Source: an uncultured Arenicella sp. (lineage in GTDB: Bacteria; Pseudomonadota; Gammaproteobacteria; Arenicellales; Arenicellaceae). Taken from it: DNA of 64,000 bases. The translations under genes were made by a program, and so were the position numbers. This document shows, in pieces, positions 55,617-64,000 of this stretch; positions within the stretch are counted from its first letter, which is position 1; every line of letters starts with the position of its first letter. The DNA lies in assembly GCA_937922925.1 (NCBI GenBank), contig CALAKU010000003.1, positions 25,969 to 89,968 of the forward strand, in the 5' to 3' direction. The notes under the pieces were generated by a model that saw only the letters and a program-made list of their open reading frames with translations, was not told the DNA's origin and ran no database searches.

Positions 55617-57662
55617 TTATACGGATTGGCAGGTATATATCGTGACAGATTTGTTCTTGCCCTTTACTTTAACATTGTCGAGGTGCTCATACTGAACCTC
55701 AGGGGCCAAAGCCTTGGTGAACTCACTGACGACAATAGGCACTTGATAATTTTTAGTCAGGCCCTCGAGTCTTGAGGCCAAGTTCACGGCGTCACCGACC
55801 ACCGTATAGGCCATACGAAACTCCGACCCCATATTGCCAACACTCACTAAGCCTGAGTTGATGCCAATACCAATTCGGATTTCAGGTTTGGACTCTTGGC
55901 GTAAGCTCTGATTAAGCTCGTCTAAATGATCAATCATGGCAAAAGCCGCCTTTAAACTATTTTGTGCATGATCAGGATCATCCAGTGGCGCTCCCCAAAA
56001 CGCCATAATTGCGTCTCCCATGTACTTGTCGATCGCTCCTCCGTGCTGATGAATAATCTGGGTCATCGGTGTTAGAAATCGATTCAACCAATCAGACAAA
56101 TCTTCGGGACTCATGGATTCAGATATGGTGGTGAAGTCTCGAATGTCCGCAAACAATACCGACATTTCTTTTTTCTCGGATTTGAGTGAGTAGATATCGG
56201 CATTGGCACTCATCTTGCCAACGACTTCGGGCGGCACATACAAACCAAACATTTTTTGAGTGGTTCTGCGAGCATTGGATTCTAGAAAAAAGCCCGCGAT
56301 GGTATTGACCACAAACAAAATACACACCAAAAATAAGGGCGGCGCTAAGGCAAGAATGTAGTTTTGATCGGCCCAGAAAAACCAGTTCAACCAAAGTGTC
56401 GCTGACATGCTCAAGACAAACACGACGCTGCTCCAAGCCGCCGATAAAAACGGAAACAGCAAGCTTAAAATCACGCCGAGAACCACAACGACCATAATGT
56501 TACCTCCAGTGATCCACTGAGGTTTAACGCGAAAACTCTGATCCAGCATGCCAGCCACCAGATTGGCGTGTACCTCAACGCCCGGCAAACCCGGAGCAAC
56601 CGGCGTGGCTCGAATGTCTCCAAGGCCTTGTGATGAAGTGCCTAAAATGGCGATCGTGCCGCTGATGTCGCCAGAGTAAGAACCATTCAGTATGTCTTTC
56701 GCCGATATATATTTAAAGCCATCAATTGCTGTGGCATAAGGCACATACACCGACGCAGAGCTGTCGATTTCCAAGGGGCTTTCCATCAACAGCATCGAGA
56801 TGGCTTCGAGGCCATAATTATTGTCATCCAGAGAGCCAACGATCACGGCTTCGGGCTCGTCCATAAAAAAGCTCTGGACTAACTTTAAGCTCAGGCTACC
56901 GTAAATTTGGCCATCAAATTTATTCAATAATTCTACTCGACGTATCACGCCGTCAGGATCAAGCTCTAAGATGGAGAAAAAACCGGCTGTGGTTGCGGCT
57001 TCTTGCAGCAAAGGAATATTCGCACTAAAGCGCGACGCCTGTTGCGCCAGAGTTTCTTGGTTGATGCGCTCTATCGGAAATTCAGAAAAACCAAACATGG
57101 GTTCCGGCAACTGACCTACGCTCTGGGCGGTGTGCTCACCAGCACTCGATTCGAAAACATAGCCTAAGACCACACTGCGATCAGCAAATGATTGAGCCAT
57201 GCGGCGATCACCTGACAATTGTTTGAGTCGGTTTACGGCCTGCGGAGCAGTAAATTGTTTGCCGGAGCTTGGCTCTTCAGTAGACATTGCCTGCTGAATT
57301 TCACTAAGGGTATAAGCGTCTTCGGGTTCGGCAAATACGGCATCAAAGCCCAGGGTTGAAACACCATAGTTATCAAATAAAGCATCAACCAAACGAGCAA
57401 GTTTTGCCCGCGGCCATGGCCATTGTCCCTCAGCTAATAAACTGGGTTCGTCGACGTCAATGATGATCACTGTGTTGTGCTCGCCTTGGCGCGCCGATAG
57501 GCGAACCCTAATATCATAGAGTTGCCGCTCTAGAGCATCGATGAACGGTAGGTTATAGCGAAACTCCAAACTGCCTACGCTGACCTTGGGGCTTGGCTCA
57601 TATTGATCGAACGCCAATAGCGTTGTTAAACACAAACCAATAAAGATAAGAATTTTTTTCAA
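55617..57662 (-). CDS. CHASE2-domain adenylate/guanylate cyclase
   Basis: 681-residue membrane sensor. TM1 is at residues 3-20, then an extracytoplasmic CHASE2 domain (about 30-370) with IIDVDEPSLLAEGQWPWPRAKLARLVD. Three TM helices follow at about 385-460. The class III cyclase domain at about 495-680 has VLFADIRDFTTISE and GGAIDKYMGDAIMAFWGAP (the two metal Asp) and VGDAVNLASRLEGL. It probably makes cAMP in response to an envelope signal. It lies directly downstream of the haemagglutinin-like gene on the same strand. Confidence 0.92.
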   Translation of the reverse strand: MKKILIFIGLCLTTLLAFDQYEPSPKVSVGSLEFRYNLPFIDALERQLYDIRVRLSARQGEHNTVIIIDVDEPSLLAEGQWPWPRAKLARLVDALFDNYGVSTLGFDAVFAEPEDAYTLSEIQQAMSTEEPSSGKQFTAPQAVNRLKQLSGDRRMAQSFADRSVVLGYVFESSAGEHTAQSVGQLPEPMFGFSEFPIERINQETLAQQASRFSANIPLLQEAATTAGFFSILELDPDGVIRRVELLNKFDGQIYGSLSLKLVQSFFMDEPEAVIVGSLDDNNYGLEAISMLLMESPLEIDSSASVYVPYATAIDGFKYISAKDILNGSYSGDISGTIAILGTSSQGLGDIRATPVAPGLPGVEVHANLVAGMLDQSFRVKPQWITGGNIMVVVVLGVILSLLFPFLSAAWSSVVFVLSMSATLWLNWFFWADQNYILALAPPLFLVCILFVVNTIAGFFLESNARRTTQKMFGLYVPPEVVGKMSANADIYSLKSEKKEMSVLFADIRDFTTISESMSPEDLSDWLNRFLTPMTQIIHQHGGAIDKYMGDAIMAFWGAPLDDPDHAQNSLKAAFAMIDHLDELNQSLRQESKPEIRIGIGINSGLVSVGNMGSEFRMAYTVVGDAVNLASRLEGLTKNYQVPIVVSEFTKALAPEVQYEHLDNVKVKGKNKSVTIYTCQSV

Positions 57663-57680
57663 TGAACCAGTCGACTCTTT

Positions 57681-57722
57681 ATGCCTTTAAATCAATGCCT
57701 TTAAATCTAAGCCGTTAAACCT
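57681..57722 (-). repeat. 14-bp repeat, three copies, upstream of the cyclase
   Basis: Units atgcctttaaatca, atgcctttaaatct and aagccgttaaacct lie end to end, with a partial fourth (atgcggtt). They sit 18 bases before the cyclase ATG, in its leader. Confidence 0.85.
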
Positions 57723-57915
57723 ATGCGGTTACAGATTTCGTTTTGGCCTCAAGTGGCTTGTTTGAACTGGCGTCACTTTGTGAGGCTATGTTATGCCCCA
57801 GCGACAAAAACGAAACGCCGCGCTCCAAAACAAAACCTGATGCTAACAGTTATGTGTCAGCCTTCAAGGTCGAATAGCTCAAGAGGCTTGTTATGGCTTG
57901 GCTTACGTCGCCAAC

Positions 57916-60900
57916 TTAGACTCGACCAATGCACATGTTAACCGTTTTCAAAAAGTCTTTGACCCGCTCCGATTCGAGATATGCCTGACGCTCGTCTTCG
58001 TCGAGCGTTACCAGTACATCTACGATCTCTGGTGGCAGCACCAGCGGTTCATCATCAACGATAACCACAATACTTTCCACGGGCGGTGGATCCATCATCG
58101 GCGGATCCATGGCAGGAGGATCGGGCATTGGCGCTGGTGTCATAGGTTGAGGCTGTTGCGGGGGCCCAGCAACTGGAGGTTCTTCCATCGGGGGCTCATC
58201 CATTGGAGGCTCTTCCATTGGAGGTTCTTCCATTGGAGGTTCTTCCATCGGAGGTTCTTCCATCGGAGGCTCTTCCATCGGAGGCTCTTCTGGTGGCGGA
58301 TTAGATGCCTCAAACAGCACATTAAAGCTCGTGGCAGTATCATCGGCGTAACCACTATAAAAAACGTCAACATCGGCATCTGGATTAATCGATGTCGCGC
58401 TCGCATAAGAGTCGCCATTGAACGATAAGTCACTGATTGAACCAGCATTGGACGTGATCACGGTGGCTACGTAAGTGAAACCATCCACCGGATCGGGTAA
58501 ATCGTTCAGAGCGGCGACTAGTTCTACTTGATTGAGACCGCTATCGCCATTTAAAGGGATTGTCGCTTCACCAGTGACCACGATTAGGTCATTGAAAGCC
58601 TCGCCTGTATCCGCATTGTAATTAACGTCAATCAGAAAGGTATTGTTTCCTTCCGTTGCATCAAAATCGCCGTCTATGGTTAGAGTGCCCGGCGAAAAAC
58701 CTGGGTCAATCGTTGTGCCTTCGACGCTCACTAGGCTGGCAGCCAAAGTGCCGCCGGTGGTGATATTTGGGCCACCATACCCTTCTACCGACACACCGCC
58801 CCGAATAGAACCCCCACTGGACCTGAAAGACCCGCCAACTAATTGGGAATTTTGAGTGACCTGTTGCAGGATCAAATCTCCGCCATAAAGCTCAGTGACA
58901 CTGTTTTGCCCGGATTGATTAATATTTCCTCCGACTAATATCAGGTCGCCTGTTTGTGCCGAGAGCGTGCCGGTGTTGTCGATATTGGCCCGAATATTAG
59001 TCGCGCCGATGTCTGACCTCATCTCGCCAGGGTTTACATCTTTTTGAATAGTGCCCGTGTTATTGATGGTTCCAAGCGTTCCCTCGTCACCAGCGATGGT
59101 GAAAACGAGATCGCCCATTTCGGAGTTCGCTCTGAACGTGCCGGAATTGTTAAACTGCGAATCAACAGGCATCACATCGGTGAAACCATCTGCAAGCACG
59201 TCGTTGGCATTATCTATCTCGATTGTCCCACTACGCCATTCAACCGTGCCTTCTTGCTGCCAATTAACCGACTCAAGACGCAGGGCGAAATCACCAGCAG
59301 GCGTTTCGTTATCGGCCTCGGGCCCTGTGATCAAACTGCCTGCGCCCGTTGTGGTTAATTGAACCCCACCAGTAGCGGCGCTTGCCGCTTCTCGATTGGA
59401 AGAAATACGAGCTTGATCAACCACCAAATTTTCGGCGTTGATTTGATCTACATTGTCAGCTTGCCCAAACTCGGTTGCCTCGAAAGTATCGGCATCATAA
59501 AACGAGTCGACGATAACTTCGGCGCTTTGAATTCGTAAAGTGGAATCAATGTCATCCGTGTCTGAACCAACATTGACGTTCAAATCGCCCAACGTTCGAA
59601 TAGACACATTGAACTGTCGCTCTTCTTCGTTTATGCCCGGGTCAATATTGAGAAGCGCACTCCCAAGTAAGTTAACGTCTCCGGTGGTCGAAATCGACAC
59701 CGCTTCGCCTGCGAATAAAGAGACTTCGCCATCTTGGATCGTCTCGGAATACGCACTGTCATCCGGGTTCACAACTGTCGAAGTATCACTGGCGTCGATG
59801 GTGAGGCTGCTGGAGTCAATGGTTAGCGAACTCGACTGGTAACCTTGCCCATTAACATACGTTTCTCGAGTCTCTAAAGTAACGTCAGAGCTTCGTCCGA
59901 GCCCAGTTTGAATAGTGACATCATTGGCGGTAATGCTGGTATCTCCTCTTGATGATGTTAACAAACGATTAAACGCGCTACCTGATTGCTCTACTTCAAG
60001 CATTCCACCACTGCCGGGGTCAATAACTAGAATTTCACGGCTGTCGTTTGTGGTGATATTAAGATCGCCCATTGCATCGAAACTTAATTCGCCATTCGAG
60101 CGAATTAAGATGCCACCACCGATATCCTGAACTGCGGCATTGGTGAGAATATTAATGTCGCCATCAACGGCCCGATCAGCGCCAAATTGAACGTTTTGTC
60201 CTTGAATGATAATACTGTCGGCACACTCGCCAAAGCAGCCGGTTGACTCGACTTCAATGCCAGCGGCATTCAAGTTGATATCACCGCCGATGTAGCCTCC
60301 GGTGTCATTGCTGAACTCAGTTACCGCAGTCAACTCAATGAAATCACCTTCGTTAGCAATGCGTATAACCCCATTTCCGTCACCGCCATCACCATTGCCA
60401 CTAAAAGCGCCTTGGGAGTTGGCGGTGATATTTATCGTGGGCAAGACAGGGTCAGTTTGACCATTCAGGTTAGCGTTGGTGCCTGACCTTAAACTCGCAT
60501 TTATGTCGACATTCCTTTGCGCGGCTAACGTTATAGCCTGTTCATTCGTAGTCAACGGACCATTGACTTGGATGTCTCGACCTGCAATGACATTTGCCTC
60601 GCCTTCATCGGCTAATACCCTACTGCTGATTGAGATGTCTCGATCGGCAGTCAATTGAATAGCTTGATTAGCCTCAACACGAGACTGCCCCGAAACAATA
60701 AGACCTGGTAGACCGGTACCCTGTGGGTTAGTGATTTGGATATCTTGTCCGGCAACGGCGGAAATATCTCCCCCCTCAGCGATCAATTCGGTGTTGATGG
60801 TGATGTCTTGCGCGGCGTTTAATTGAATGCCCCGCTCTGCCTCAATGTTTCCACTGGTGATATTAAGGTCTTCGTTGGTCACCTGATTCAGCTCGATCGA

Positions 60901-63900
60901 ACCTGTTTGGCTTACAAGCGTGATTTGCCCGCCTTCCATTGGTTCAGGATCAACGAAGTTGGCACTGTCGGTATTGGCACTGGCCACCAAATCGATCGAT
61001 GAAGTTATATTACCTCCGGCCGTAAAGGTAATATTACCGGAGGTGTTAATTAGCGGATCATAAAAATCAGAGTTGCCAACATTCGGGCCTGGCTCTAATA
61101 CGATGTCGTTATCAGCATTAAAATTGATGTCTAAATCGCCGACATAATACGTGGTGGTTTGGTTTGCATCATCAAACTCGGATCGAGCTGTATCAATCTG
61201 GCCGCTAAAAATAATATTGTTATCGGCGTTCAGCGTTAGGGTTCCGCTTAAGTCGTAAGGGTCCTCGCCAACGAACGCATTCAAACTGCCCTCAAAATAA
61301 ATATTGCCGTCTTGGCCTGGGTCCGTGGTGCCACTGGCTGAGGTAGTTGAAATCGTCACCTCGCCTCCATCACTGAGTACACGCACAATATCAAAGGTAT
61401 TGACTACAGCATCAGCCCCGGTGGTAGTTACATCCCATGGATTGGAAGTTAGTAATGGCGTGACGTTAAAGGTATTCGATTGGCGACCTTGAGAAGCAAT
61501 GGTGATATTGGCTGGATCAATCAACCATTGGCCCGCCTGACCATTGCTTGCCGTAATGTCTGGTGAACCTTCAATGGTCAAGCCGCGCATTCCAGAGGTT
61601 TCAATGAAACCGCCATCGCCCTGCTGTGTGCCACCGCGGGCAGACAAGCTTCCGCTTATAATTGAGGCCTGTTCAGAGAATACGATAACGCTGCCGCCAT
61701 CACCGGTTTCACCACCATCGGCGCGAACCTCAGCCCCGCTGCTGATAATCACCGCATCGGCGTTACGCACAGACTCGTCTTGACCTTGTAAGCCGCCGCC
61801 AATTTTGATGTCTCCAGCGTTGTTTGCTGAGGCGTCGACACTCGAGTCATCGTCCAAAGCAATGCGCTGGCCTTGGATGGTGGCATCGCCGGCTATCTCG
61901 CCTTGCGAATCACCGGTGCTAAGGTCGGCTGCGATCACCACGTCTCCGTTGGCGCCCGCGTCGATCACCAAATTACCACCACCGGTATCAATATCGGCAG
62001 CAATCACAATTTGTTGATTATCAAGTTCGATGAAATCCGAATCATCGCCACTTGAGGTATCTGCAGCGAGCTCTACTTGAGCTGAGCCCGAGTCGGACGC
62101 GCTGGTAGAAGCGGTTGATACCGGCTCGCTTTGTACATTATTTGATTCAGGTTGCTCGACACTGCTTGAGACGACCACATCTTGACTGGCCGCTTCAGCT
62201 GCGGTAGCGGTTTGCGTTGCTACCGCCTCAACTGCGTCCTGAACTTCCACGTTGGTCTCTACAGCCGAAGAAACAACGGTCTCTGCGACATCAGCCGTGG
62301 TTTCAGTTTGCGGCGCGCTTGATTGCTCAGCGGTAGACGATACTTCGGCCGCAGTATCAGCCATGGCATCAGTGTCGTATTGATCAGCTTCGCTAGGCAT
62401 CTCGCCGTTGGCTAGTTCAGAGCCGGGGTCGCCTGACTGATCGTCGCCTGAGCTTATTGTTTCATTTGTGGCACTATCCGCGTCGCTACTAGAAGTTGAG
62501 TTTTCGCTTACTTGAGCATCGGCGTCGGAACCCTGACCAGTTGTATCTTCTTGTGGTTGTGCGTCCGCATCGCTTGGCGTGTTCTGTGCGACCTCTAAAA
62601 CCTCAGTGGCCTCGTCTTGTGAATCTTCTTGATTGCTAACGGCTTCTTGATTGCTAGCGGCTTCATCGTTCGGCGCCTCTATTGAATTCTCATCAGAGGA
62701 TGAGCCGGCATCAGCGGTCGCGTCTTCGGTTTGTATTTCGGAGTTAGTTTCTGATTCCGGATTTGTTTCTGGTTCAGAACTGGCTTCGGATTCAGAGCCA
62801 AGCTCCGCCACCTCATCGCTTGGTTGGTTGTCTTGCTCGTTTGTCTGTGCGGCTCCAGATTGATCCTGTTCACCGGTTTCGCCTTGCTGGTCGCTTGATT
62901 CGCCGCTGCCTTGTTGGCTGTCTTGCTCGCTTGTTTGCGGCGCCATTTCGTCTTCGCTAACCGCTGACTCCGCTACTTGACGACCTGTCTTGATGGTTAA
63001 ATTAAGCGGGCCAGCCGTAGTGGTGATTGGCGCGTTGATATCAACCCGGTTATGAGCATCTAAGGTCAAAGTAACGGCCGCATCTCCTTCTGTTTTGGTA
63101 ATCGGCGCATTGACGCTAATGTTACCTTCGCCTTCACCCTCGTCGCTGGTTTTTACCTCGACATTGGAACCGTTATTCAAGGAGGTCGAAATTGCACTGG
63201 CTTCGGTTTCACCAATAATGATGTCTTCGGGATCGAGCAGCCAAGTGCCCGCTTCACCGTCAACCGCACTGACATCCACCGGCACACCGAAATTCAATGT
63301 CACCTTACCGGACGTCTCAACAAACCCGCCGTCACCACTCACCTGCCCGCCTCGAGCTGAGATTTGACCAAAGGCGTTGGTGGTATTGTCGGACCAGACA
63401 ATGACTCGACCGCCATCACCGGTTTGACCTGCGTCGGCCCTAATCTGTGTGGCCGCATCAACGTTGGTATTCGACGCGCGCTTGATATCACCTTGGCCTT
63501 GGAAATCGCCCCCGATTAATATCTCGCCACCGCTTTCACCACTTGCATCGATGCGAGCATTACTAAGATTAACATCGTCGCCCAAAATCTGTAGATTGCC
63601 CGCTTTAACGCCCTCACCAGAAACCGTAATCACACCGCTTACATCAATTTTGTCGTCGGCCTCTAGAACTATGTTGCCTTCGGCATTGCGATACGCGCGA
63701 TTCGCGGTAATCGTTCCTTGGTTAAAAACCTGATCAGCAAATACTTTGACACTGCCATTGTTGGCGACTAGTTCACCTAAGTTGAGAACTTGATCGCCCG
63801 GTGCCGACACACGATACGAGATTCCGTTTTCAATCAGGGAATGCAAGGTGACTTCTCTTCCTGCGGCGAGCAAAATTCGGCCATCGTCCGCTCGAATCAA

Positions 63901-64000
63901 GCCGTTGTTTTCTACCCTAGGTGCAATTAAAACGACGTCACCATTAGGCCCAGCAGCGATGTAGCCATTATTGGTAATTGAACCGGTTGCGCCAGCGAAA
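57916..64000 (-). CDS. filamentous haemagglutinin-like TpsA exoprotein, partial
   Basis: Frame open to the right edge (at least 2028 residues), so the N-terminal TPS secretion domain lies outside. It reads GSITNNGYIAAGPNGDVVLIAPRV then ENNGLIRADDGRILLAAGREVTL, the classic haemagglutinin repeat, and continues as a right-handed beta-helix. Two related modules (GDGGFVETSG ... AGTWLLDPEDI and GDGGFIETSG ... AGQWLIDPANI) flank a roughly 310-residue acidic insert (about 62030-62975) with no Lys, Arg or His. The C-terminus has a PPMEE repeat tract and a proline-rich tail. It is probably exported by a TpsB partner outside the window and may act in adhesion or biofilm. The CHASE2 cyclase follows it. 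Confidence 0.88.
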   Translation of the reverse strand, partial: FAGATGSITNNGYIAAGPNGDVVLIAPRVENNGLIRADDGRILLAAGREVTLHSLIENGISYRVSAPGDQVLNLGELVANNGSVKVFADQVFNQGTITANRAYRNAEGNIVLEADDKIDVSGVITVSGEGVKAGNLQILGDDVNLSNARIDASGESGGEILIGGDFQGQGDIKRASNTNVDAATQIRADAGQTGDGGRVIVWSDNTTNAFGQISARGGQVSGDGGFVETSGKVTLNFGVPVDVSAVDGEAGTWLLDPEDIIIGETEASAISTSLNNGSNVEVKTSDEGEGEGNISVNAPITKTEGDAAVTLTLDAHNRVDINAPITTTAGPLNLTIKTGRQVAESAVSEDEMAPQTSEQDSQQGSGESSDQQGETGEQDQSGAAQTNEQDNQPSDEVAELGSESEASSEPETNPESETNSEIQTEDATADAGSSSDENSIEAPNDEAASNQEAVSNQEDSQDEATEVLEVAQNTPSDADAQPQEDTTGQGSDADAQVSENSTSSSDADSATNETISSGDDQSGDPGSELANGEMPSEADQYDTDAMADTAAEVSSTAEQSSAPQTETTADVAETVVSSAVETNVEVQDAVEAVATQTATAAEAASQDVVVSSSVEQPESNNVQSEPVSTASTSASDSGSAQVELAADTSSGDDSDFIELDNQQIVIAADIDTGGGNLVIDAGANGDVVIAADLSTGDSQGEIAGDATIQGQRIALDDDSSVDASANNAGDIKIGGGLQGQDESVRNADAVIISSGAEVRADGGETGDGGSVIVFSEQASIISGSLSARGGTQQGDGGFIETSGMRGLTIEGSPDITASNGQAGQWLIDPANITIASQGRQSNTFNVTPLLTSNPWDVTTTGADAVVNTFDIVRVLSDGGEVTISTTSASGTTDPGQDGNIYFEGSLNAFVGEDPYDLSGTLTLNADNNIIFSGQIDTARSEFDDANQTTTYYVGDLDINFNADNDIVLEPGPNVGNSDFYDPLINTSGNITFTAGGNITSSIDLVASANTDSANFVDPEPMEGGQITLVSQTGSIELNQVTNEDLNITSGNIEAERGIQLNAAQDITINTELIAEGGDISAVAGQDIQITNPQGTGLPGLIVSGQSRVEANQAIQLTADRDISISSRVLADEGEANVIAGRDIQVNGPLTTNEQAITLAAQRNVDINASLRSGTNANLNGQTDPVLPTINITANSQGAFSGNGDGGDGNGVIRIANEGDFIELTAVTEFSNDTGGYIGGDINLNAAGIEVESTGCFGECADSIIIQGQNVQFGADRAVDGDINILTNAAVQDIGGGILIRSNGELSFDAMGDLNITTNDSREILVIDPGSGGMLEVEQSGSAFNRLLTSSRGDTSITANDVTIQTGLGRSSDVTLETRETYVNGQGYQSSSLTIDSSSLTIDASDTSTVVNPDDSAYSETIQDGEVSLFAGEAVSISTTGDVNLLGSALLNIDPGINEEERQFNVSIRTLGDLNVNVGSDTDDIDSTLRIQSAEVIVDSFYDADTFEATEFGQADNVDQINAENLVVDQARISSNREAASAATGGVQLTTTGAGSLITGPEADNETPAGDFALRLESVNWQQEGTVEWRSGTIEIDNANDVLADGFTDVMPVDSQFNNSGTFRANSEMGDLVFTIAGDEGTLGTINNTGTIQKDVNPGEMRSDIGATNIRANIDNTGTLSAQTGDLILVGGNINQSGQNSVTELYGGDLILQQVTQNSQLVGGSFRSSGGSIRGGVSVEGYGGPNITTGGTLAASLVSVEGTTIDPGFSPGTLTIDGDFDATEGNNTFLIDVNYNADTGEAFNDLIVVTGEATIPLNGDSGLNQVELVAALNDLPDPVDGFTYVATVITSNAGSISDLSFNGDSYASATSINPDADVDVFYSGYADDTATSFNVLFEASNPPPEEPPMEEPPMEEPPMEEPPMEEPPMEEPPMDEPPMEEPPVAGPPQQPQPMTPAPMPDPPAMDPPMMDPPPVESIVVIVDDEPLVLPPEIVDVLVTLDEDERQAYLESERVKDFLKTVNMCIGRV
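58175..58294 (-). repeat. eight tandem 15-bp repeats encoding PPMEE
   Basis: Eight 15-base units near consensus ggaggttcttccatc, end to end in frame, encoding EEPPM-type pentapeptides in the proline-rich end of the exoprotein. They vary by a few bases, mostly silent, so copy number may vary between strains. Confidence 0.92.
62625..62660 (-). repeat. 18-bp in-frame duplication in the acidic insert
   Basis: Two 18-base units (62625-62642 and 62643-62660) differ by one base and encode a repeated SNQEA peptide inside the acidic segment of the exoprotein. Confidence 0.8.

Noticed and set aside
57723..57941. Small plus-strand frame between the cyclase and exoprotein genes
   Set aside because: It starts in the 14-base repeat, has no ribosome binding site and no recognised family.
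58175..58294. Regularly spaced repeats resembling a CRISPR array
   Set aside because: Units are contiguous 15-base in-frame repeats without spacers and lie inside a coding region.
57898..58428. Plus-strand frame rich in Arg, His and Trp near the exoprotein end
   Set aside because: It is the antisense shadow of the PPMEE repeat tract; composition is extreme and no family is recognised.
59044..63733. Many plus-strand frames over the exoprotein
   Set aside because: They are antisense to one long frame with coherent beta-helix repeats and lack ribosome binding sites or domain similarity.

Overview
The window looks like chromosome of a Gram-negative, probably marine or aquatic gammaproteobacterium with balanced base composition (roughly half G+C by eye). 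Support comes from yajC/tgt, the ribosome-associated protein DarP (YjgA), cytochrome c4, DUF3581, DUF2878 and TIGR03643 proteins, an MltD-like LysM transglycosylase, lipoproteins and a two-partner-secretion exoprotein. The genus cannot be fixed from the sequence. I see no rRNA, tRNA, prophage, insertion sequence or CRISPR array.

Layout. 0-5.2 kb (minus strand): shikimate genes aroG, aroE, aroB and aroQ run directly into tgt and yajC. 5.4-9.3 kb: polyphosphate kinase and exopolyphosphatase converge. 9.8-11.1 kb: cytochrome c4 and a small periplasmic protein, each followed by a terminator. 11.1-20.4 kb: LysM transglycosylase, DUF2878 membrane protein, a second DAHP synthase overlapping tail-to-tail an NSS transporter, an aromatic aminotransferase, DarP and a two-component system. 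20.6-25 kb: an amidase-like lipoprotein and a degQ-response regulator-kinase operon. 25.4-30.4 kb (minus): a bicupin, a LysR regulator and an Asp/Glu-racemase-family protein in one operon, then a lipoprotein alpha/beta hydrolase and a glutathione S-transferase. 30.4-41.2 kb: tandem DsbA/HCCA-isomerase-fold protein, DUF3581, DUF349, SRPBCC protein, a large secreted gingipain-type (C25) peptidase and a BASS transporter. 41.4-52.2 kb: DNA photorepair genes (TIGR03643, Cho, and an overlapping run of DASH cryptochrome, a second photolyase homologue, a 48-residue DUF2256 protein and an FeS (6-4) photolyase) interrupted by leuC, leuD and a Leptospira-type citramalate synthase with a divergent LysR regulator. 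52.2-57.7 kb: YbaK, EamA transporter, GNAT, MocA/XdhC and a CHASE2 cyclase. 57.9-64 kb: a giant haemagglutinin-like exoprotein that runs off the right edge.

How genes work together. Several loci serve aromatic amino acids (two DAHP synthases, aroE/B/Q, aromatic aminotransferase, NSS transporter). CimA with LeuCD fits the pyruvate route to isoleucine. The photolyase run fits light-driven repair of several UV lesions, with Cho as a dark-repair partner. The degQ operon and the transglycosylase concern the envelope. The cyclase and the exoprotein form a probable surface-adhesion locus.

The most unusual window-scale pattern is a recurrence of 12-26 bp tandem duplications at gene ends and in spacers. 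Other points of interest are the photorepair cluster, a racemase-family protein lacking the expected cysteines, a roughly 310-residue insert without basic residues in the exoprotein, and a C25 peptidase without a type IX sorting domain.
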